Both the position numbers and the translations under genes were made by a program. From Alphaproteobacteria bacterium (GTDB lineage: Bacteria; Pseudomonadota; Alphaproteobacteria; Puniceispirillales; Marisalimonadaceae), in the NCBI GenBank assembly GCA_016777645.1, contig JADHRC010000007.1, positions 1 through 24,362 on the forward strand: a stretch of 24,362 bases of DNA, written 5' to 3'. The notes below the pieces were generated by a model. It was not told the origin of the DNA. It saw only the letters and a program-made list of their open reading frames with translations, and did not search any database. The stretch's first letter is position 1; every line of letters starts with the position of its first letter. Below are positions 24,138 to 24,362 of the stretch, one piece after another.

Positions 24138-24232
24138 GCTGGCCTCACTTTTTAGGATTTTATTTAAAGGTTTGTTATTTATAATATAAGATTATTTAAA
24201 AACCATTATTTTTTAACATCACAATTTTAATT
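24138..24232 (-). other. Intergenic gap between rsmE and gshA
   Basis: The 95-nt AT-rich gap holds the gshA ribosome site and an A/T stretch reading TATATTATAAAT on the minus strand (around 24177-24188) that could be a -10 region. No convincing -35, hairpin or small gene is seen. Confidence 0.3.
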
Positions 24233-24362
24233 TTATTTCATACCACCATTTATAATTTGCCAGAATACTAGAGCACTTATTACAGCAGTATCTGATCTTA
24301 ATATTCTTGGTCCTAAATTAATAGGAATAATAAATTTTTTCTTTTTTAAATAGGTTATTTCA
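24233..24362 (-). CDS. rsmE: 16S rRNA m3U1498 methyltransferase RsmE (partial, C-terminal end)
   Basis: An open minus-strand frame enters from the right edge and ends with TAA at 24233-24235. The 42 visible residues include FIIPINLGPRILRSDTAVISAL. The Leu-Gly-x-Arg-Ile-Leu-Arg-x-(Asp/Glu)-Thr-Ala motif is the C-terminal signature of RsmE, the SPOUT-class enzyme that methylates U1498 of 16S rRNA. The start and most of the protein lie outside the window. Its position before gshA agrees with the usual alphaproteobacterial order. Confidence 0.85.
   Translation of the reverse strand, partial: EITYLKKKKFIIPINLGPRILRSDTAVISALVFWQIINGGMK

Noticed and set aside
1..24362. CRISPR array, insertion sequence, prophage, tRNA/rRNA, toxin-antitoxin or defence island
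   Set aside because: No spaced direct repeats, transposase or integrase motifs, RNA gene folds or defence domains were seen; every long frame belongs to a housekeeping family except the small lipoprotein.

Overview
The window looks like chromosomal DNA from a streamlined, AT-rich alphaproteobacterium. The evidence is the gene set and order: a dsbA-like gene followed by smc; a separate F0 operon atpI-atpB-atpE-atpF'-atpF, with the b' and F0/F1-split arrangement typical of Alphaproteobacteria; and a cytochrome aa3 oxidase operon coxB-coxA-ctaB-coxF-ctaG-coxC-SURF1. AT-rich, Lys/Asn/Ile-rich proteins, about 96% coding density and very tight gene junctions resemble marine low-GC lineages (SAR11, HIMB59, AEGEAN-169 or similar). 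The exact lineage cannot be fixed from this sequence alone.

Layout, left to right. 1-578: 3' part of a DsbA-family thiol oxidoreductase. 599-4030: smc, chromosome condensation ATPase. 4118-6583: F0 sector of ATP synthase, with a perfect 12-bp stem-loop between atpE (c) and atpF' (b'). 6589-7017 (minus): small uncharacterised lipoprotein. 7101-9471: ispH-thrB-rnhA. 9476-11971 (minus): Prx5-type peroxiredoxin and a DsbD/ScsB-type thiol reductant transporter. 12025-12591: algH/yqgE. 12598-21066 (minus): a long co-directional run M16 peptidase <- thrC <- SURF1 <- coxC <- ctaG <- coxF <- ctaB <- coxA <- coxB (transcribed from coxB towards the peptidase). 21324-22784: tldD. 22791-24137 (minus): gshA. 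24233-24362 (minus): 3' end of rsmE.

How the genes work together. The cox operon encodes the three core subunits of aa3-type cytochrome c oxidase together with heme O synthase (CtaB), the CuB chaperone (CtaG/Cox11), the assembly factor SURF1 and a 47-residue CoxF-like membrane protein. The proton gradient it builds feeds the F0F1 synthase whose membrane part lies at 4.1-6.6 kb. F1 genes and heme A synthase are not in the window. A thiol/redox theme recurs (DsbA-like, DsbD, peroxiredoxin, GshA). ThrB and ThrC complete the last two steps of threonine synthesis from separate transcription units.

No mobile element, CRISPR array, tRNA, rRNA or defence system was seen, and I found no evidence for a new multi-gene system. 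The points worth a second look are small: an unlisted 47-codon gene, several dyad symmetries at regulatory positions, near-zero spacing at all four convergent gene pairs, and a Glu-to-Gln change in the CuA loop of CoxB.
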